In this document: piece by piece, positions 61,413 to 64,000 of the stretch
Position numbering within the stretch: position 1 is the first letter of the stretch
Layout: every line of letters begins with the position of its first letter
From: Stenotrophomonas sp. Iso1
Lineage (GTDB): Bacteria > Pseudomonadota > Gammaproteobacteria > Xanthomonadales > Xanthomonadaceae
Length of the DNA: 64,000 bases
Assembly (NCBI RefSeq): GCF_027497995.1
Contig: NZ_JAODBT010000003.1
Coordinates: 310,001 to 374,000, forward strand
Reading direction: 5' to 3'
Notes under the pieces: generated by a model
What the model was told of the DNA's origin: nothing
The model's database searches: none
The model's input: the letters and a program-made list of their open reading frames with translations, nothing else
Translations under genes and position numbers: made by a program

Positions 61413-62618
61413 TCAGTCGCGGACGATCTGTGGGCTGCCAAAGCCCAGACCCGCGATACGCCCAGCAAGTTCCGCTGCCGTGGCTTGGTCGCTTGCCGGT
61501 ACGCGCAGCCGCCACAAGGTGCGGCCGCCGCTGACGATGTCACTGAGGGAGGCACCGACAATGCCGGCAGACGACAGTTGCCCCATCGCACGGGCGGCAT
61601 TGTCGCGACTGGAAAAACTGGCGACCTGCAGCAGGATCGCACCCAGCGCGCGCGTGGCCGGGTCTTGCCTGCTCGCCGTCGCCGGCATCGGGGCGACGGG
61701 TGCCAGAGCCTGCACCGTCACCGCCTCAGGCGCGCGGCCTGCGGCAAGTGTGGTGGCAGGACGTGCACCGTGGGCGTTGGTTTGAATAGCCACCGGTGCG
61801 GCCGGCAGCTTTTCCACCAGTTGGTCCATGTGACTGGGTGCGGCGGCAGCAACCGCATGCGTCGTTGCCGGCACTGCAGCGGCGGCGGCACGTTCACGAC
61901 GCGTGCGACGGCTGTCGTTGGAAGCCTGCAAGTTGTCGCTGCCCGGCGTCAGGGCACGCACTTCCACTCGACCGGTGCCGCGCTGGGTGATGCCCAGACG
62001 CACGGCAGCAGCGTAACTGAGGTCGATCACCCGGCCGTCGTGGAACGGGCCGCGGTCATTCACGCGCACCACCACCGACTCGCCATTGTCCAGATTGGTG
62101 ACGCGGGCAAAGCTCGGCAAAGGCAGCGTTTTGTGTGCCGCGCTGAAGGTGTACATGTCGTACACCTCGCGATTGGAAGTGAGCCGGCCATGAAACTTCT
62201 GACCATAGTACGAAGCAGTGCCCTGCTCGACGTAACCATCCACACGGTCCATCACTTGATACTGCTTACCCAGCACCACGTAGGGCGATTTGTTGCCAAC
62301 CGGCGAACGTGCCTCGCTGGTCACCACCGGTTCGGGAATACAGCCCACATTGGGCACGTAATCCGGCGTGGTGTCCTTGACGCCGGGTCGATACAGCCCG
62401 CCAGCGGTGTAGTTGCCACGTGTGTTCAGGTCTTCCTGCGCCCGCGCGTAAGGCGAACCTTCCGGGCAGCCATTGCTGGCATTGCCTCTGCCATGCACCA
62501 GCGCACCCGCCTGGGTGCTGCCGGTTCCAGCCGCGGTTTTGCCAGGCTTCTTCGGGGCGCTGCTACAGGCAGCTAGCCCGAGCACGATCAACGCAGGGAC
62601 CAGCCACTTGATGTTCAT
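61413..62618 (-). CDS. rlpA: Septal ring lytic transglycosylase RlpA
   Basis: 401 residues. Leader NIKWLVPALIVLGLAAC has a lipobox, so an outer-membrane lipoprotein. Double-psi beta-barrel domain with GTASYYGQKFHGRLTSNREV, YTFSAAHKTLPLPSFARVTN and VVVRVNDRGPFHDGRVIDLS (about residues 130-215), a long Ala-rich linker, and a C-terminal SPOR domain (LLQVASFSSRDNAARAMGQL, LWRLRVPASDQATAAELAGR) that binds denuded glycan strands at the septum. Cleaves glycan strands without stem peptides. Its start overlaps the mltB stop by 4 bases. Confidence 0.96.
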   Translation of the reverse strand: MNIKWLVPALIVLGLAACSSAPKKPGKTAAGTGSTQAGALVHGRGNASNGCPEGSPYARAQEDLNTRGNYTAGGLYRPGVKDTTPDYVPNVGCIPEPVVTSEARSPVGNKSPYVVLGKQYQVMDRVDGYVEQGTASYYGQKFHGRLTSNREVYDMYTFSAAHKTLPLPSFARVTNLDNGESVVVRVNDRGPFHDGRVIDLSYAAAVRLGITQRGTGRVEVRALTPGSDNLQASNDSRRTRRERAAAAAVPATTHAVAAAAPSHMDQLVEKLPAAPVAIQTNAHGARPATTLAAGRAPEAVTVQALAPVAPMPATASRQDPATRALGAILLQVASFSSRDNAARAMGQLSSAGIVGASLSDIVSGGRTLWRLRVPASDQATAAELAGRIAGLGFGSPQIVRD

Positions 62619-63751
62619 GCCGGGGGAAGCTCCTTGCCGGCGATGGCCTGGGATAGCTGGAACACGGCCATCGCGTACATTTTGGAGATGTTGTAACGGG
62701 TGATCGCGTAGTAGTTCTGGAAGCCCAGCCAGTACTGCTTGCCGTCGCTGCCTTCCAGCGTAATCGGCGTGGCGGTGGCGCCCACGGCACGCACCGGTAC
62801 CACCGGCTGGTAACCGCGTGCTGCCAGATCAGCCAGGGTGTGATTGGGGGTCCAGTCAACGGGATTGAACTCTTCGCGGCCGGCTGCCAGCGTTGCCGGC
62901 ACGGCGACGGTGCCACCGCGCACCCAACCGCCCTTCTTGACGAAATAATTGGCGATCGACGAGAACACGTCGTCGTAGCTGTTGAACAGGTCACGGCGGC
63001 CATCGCCATTGCCGTCAACCGCGAAATCCAGATAGCTCGATGGCATGAACTGGCCCATACCCATCGCGCCGGCATAGCTGCCCTTGAGCGTGTTGATGTC
63101 CAGCTGCTCCAGCTTGGCCAGCTCGAACAGCTTGGCCAACTCGTCGCGGAAGAACAGCTCACGACGCACCTCGCGCTCCAGCTTGGCCGGGTCACCGGTG
63201 CGCGGATATTTGAATGCCAACGTGTACAACGCGTCGATCACACGGTGGTTGCCGGCATTTTTGCCGTAGCTGGTTTCCACACCGATGATCGAGACAATCA
63301 CTTCGGCCGGGACGCCCGTGCGCTCCTGCACGCGCAGCAGTTCGTCGCGGTGCTCGGCGAAGAATTTCTTGCCGCCATCGATACGGGCCTGAGTGATGAA
63401 CATCGGCCGGTATTCATTCCACGGCTTGACCCGCTCGGCCGGGCGCGACATCGCCGCGATGATCGGCTCGCGAATCTGCGCCTGTGCCAGGGTGGCTTCG
63501 ATGTAAGCGGGGTCGATGCCGTAGCGGGCCGCGGTGTCACGCACGAAATTGGCGCGGGCCGTCTCAAACGGCACCGGAGTCAGATCAACCGGCGGCAGAT
63601 CCTGCTTCTTTTCCGGGACCGCTTCTGCAGGGCCAGCGGCCGGTTTGACCGGCGTACCTGCGCTCGAAGGCGGGGTGACGGGGGCATGCGGCTGGGTTGC
63701 ACAGGCAACCAGGCCGAAGGTGATACAGCAAATAAGTGCGCGTCGAATCAT
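62615..63751 (-). CDS. mltB: Membrane-bound lytic murein transglycosylase B
   Basis: 378 residues. Leader RRALICCITFGLVAC with lipobox. A Pro-rich spacer, then the MltB domain (about 70-370): YIEATLAQAQIREPIIAAMS, WNEYRPMFITQARIDGGKKF, the catalytic Glu in VSIIGVETSYGKNAGNHRVI, GSYAGAMGMGQFMPSSYLDF and AVDGNGDGRRDLFNSYDDVF, SIANYFVKKGGWVRGG. Cleaves murein with 1,6-anhydro product in the periplasm at the outer membrane. It is the first gene of mltB-rlpA-dacC and overlaps rlpA by four bases. Confidence 0.96.
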   Translation of the reverse strand: MIRRALICCITFGLVACATQPHAPVTPPSSAGTPVKPAAGPAEAVPEKKQDLPPVDLTPVPFETARANFVRDTAARYGIDPAYIEATLAQAQIREPIIAAMSRPAERVKPWNEYRPMFITQARIDGGKKFFAEHRDELLRVQERTGVPAEVIVSIIGVETSYGKNAGNHRVIDALYTLAFKYPRTGDPAKLEREVRRELFFRDELAKLFELAKLEQLDINTLKGSYAGAMGMGQFMPSSYLDFAVDGNGDGRRDLFNSYDDVFSSIANYFVKKGGWVRGGTVAVPATLAAGREEFNPVDWTPNHTLADLAARGYQPVVPVRAVGATATPITLEGSDGKQYWLGFQNYYAITRYNISKMYAMAVFQLSQAIAGKELPPA

Positions 63752-63920
63752 CGGCCGAGATTAGCAGGTCAAAGATGAATTTCCATCAATAAGGCCATGA
63801 ATCACAACAGGATTGAGGTGCAAATTTGCAGCAGCGTAGCGATGGCATCGTGTCAGTTCGACCGCTGCTCAGCATGAATACGCGAAGGCGCTGGCTGGTA
63901 CGACGCGATTGCGTCGACAG

Positions 63921-63983
63921 ATAGGGAGCCATGTACCGCTGTGGTTTTACCCGTGATGCATCTGCCGAGCATGGCTCGGCACT
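63921..63983. repeat. GTAG palindromic repeat pair (REP/SMAG-like), partly decayed
   Basis: The right unit TGCCGAGCATGGCTCGGCACTA is intact (stem GCCGAGC/GCTCGGC). The left unit has kept only TAGGGAGCCATG. Upstream of mltB, no gene visible to the window end. Confidence 0.65.
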
Positions 63984-64000
63984 AAAGCAAGCACTCGCGT

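Noticed and set aside
1..64000. tRNA, rRNA, insertion sequence or prophage genes
   Set aside because: None was recognised: the gaps are short and hold palindromes or promoters, and no transposase, integrase or phage structural protein appears among the reading frames.

Overview
The window is GC-rich, densely coding chromosomal DNA from a gammaproteobacterium of the family Xanthomonadaceae, most likely Stenotrophomonas. The grounds are protein content and gene order (a Xanthomonas-type GlcNAc locus with TonB-dependent receptors, a plant-type glutamate-cysteine ligase, NagB-II and glucokinase-family GlcNAc kinases) and GTAG-headed palindromic repeats (GTAGTGCCGAGC...) of the kind known in Stenotrophomonas. 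I see no prophage, insertion sequence, CRISPR array, rRNA or tRNA gene.

Layout. 1-10.6 kb holds metabolic and regulatory genes: an S33 hydrolase cut by the left edge, a LysR regulator, an ankyrin-repeat protein with an amidohydrolase, a MarR regulator whose start overlaps a perfect operator-like palindrome, a GST, GshA, a VIT-family transporter, an AraC regulator and a secreted metallo-beta-lactamase-fold hydrolase. 10.8-20.1 kb holds housekeeping and envelope genes: engB, cytochrome c4, two consecutive DsbA-like proteins, an EEP-fold hydrolase, an RhtA-like exporter, an orphan ExbD, soluble lytic transglycosylase and cca. 20.2-21.3 kb is an S41-like protein between two palindromic repeats.

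21.4-40.7 kb is the centrepiece, a GlcNAc/chitooligosaccharide (or glycan/murein fragment) utilisation locus. One leftward operon is nagP-nagR-nagB-nagA-nagX. Opposite it lie two rightward modules of the same design: GlcNAc kinase, TonB-dependent receptor, GH20 hexosaminidase. Oligosaccharides would cross the outer membrane through the receptors, be trimmed by the hexosaminidases, enter through NagP, be phosphorylated, deacetylated by NagA and deaminated to fructose-6-phosphate by NagB. Three similar LacI-type palindromes sit before nagP and before both kinases, so NagR probably controls all three units. The two kinase genes share 273 bp without a difference, which suggests gene conversion. 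Terminator hairpins lie inside both modules, between receptor and hexosaminidase.

40.8-53.0 kb holds vanZ-midA, pteridine reductase, folK, a leftward three-gene two-component cassette without a DNA-binding output, a short 6-phosphogluconate dehydrogenase, an unrecognised secreted protein coupled to a DUF2242 lipoprotein, and the Prc protease. 53.2-63.8 kb holds lipA-lipB-ybeD and dacC-rlpA-mltB. These are neighbours in many proteobacteria but are separated here by about 4.9 kb with two CsgG-like paralogs (one with a 34-residue tandem repeat), an LpxR-like outer-membrane deacylase and a block of nested repeats.
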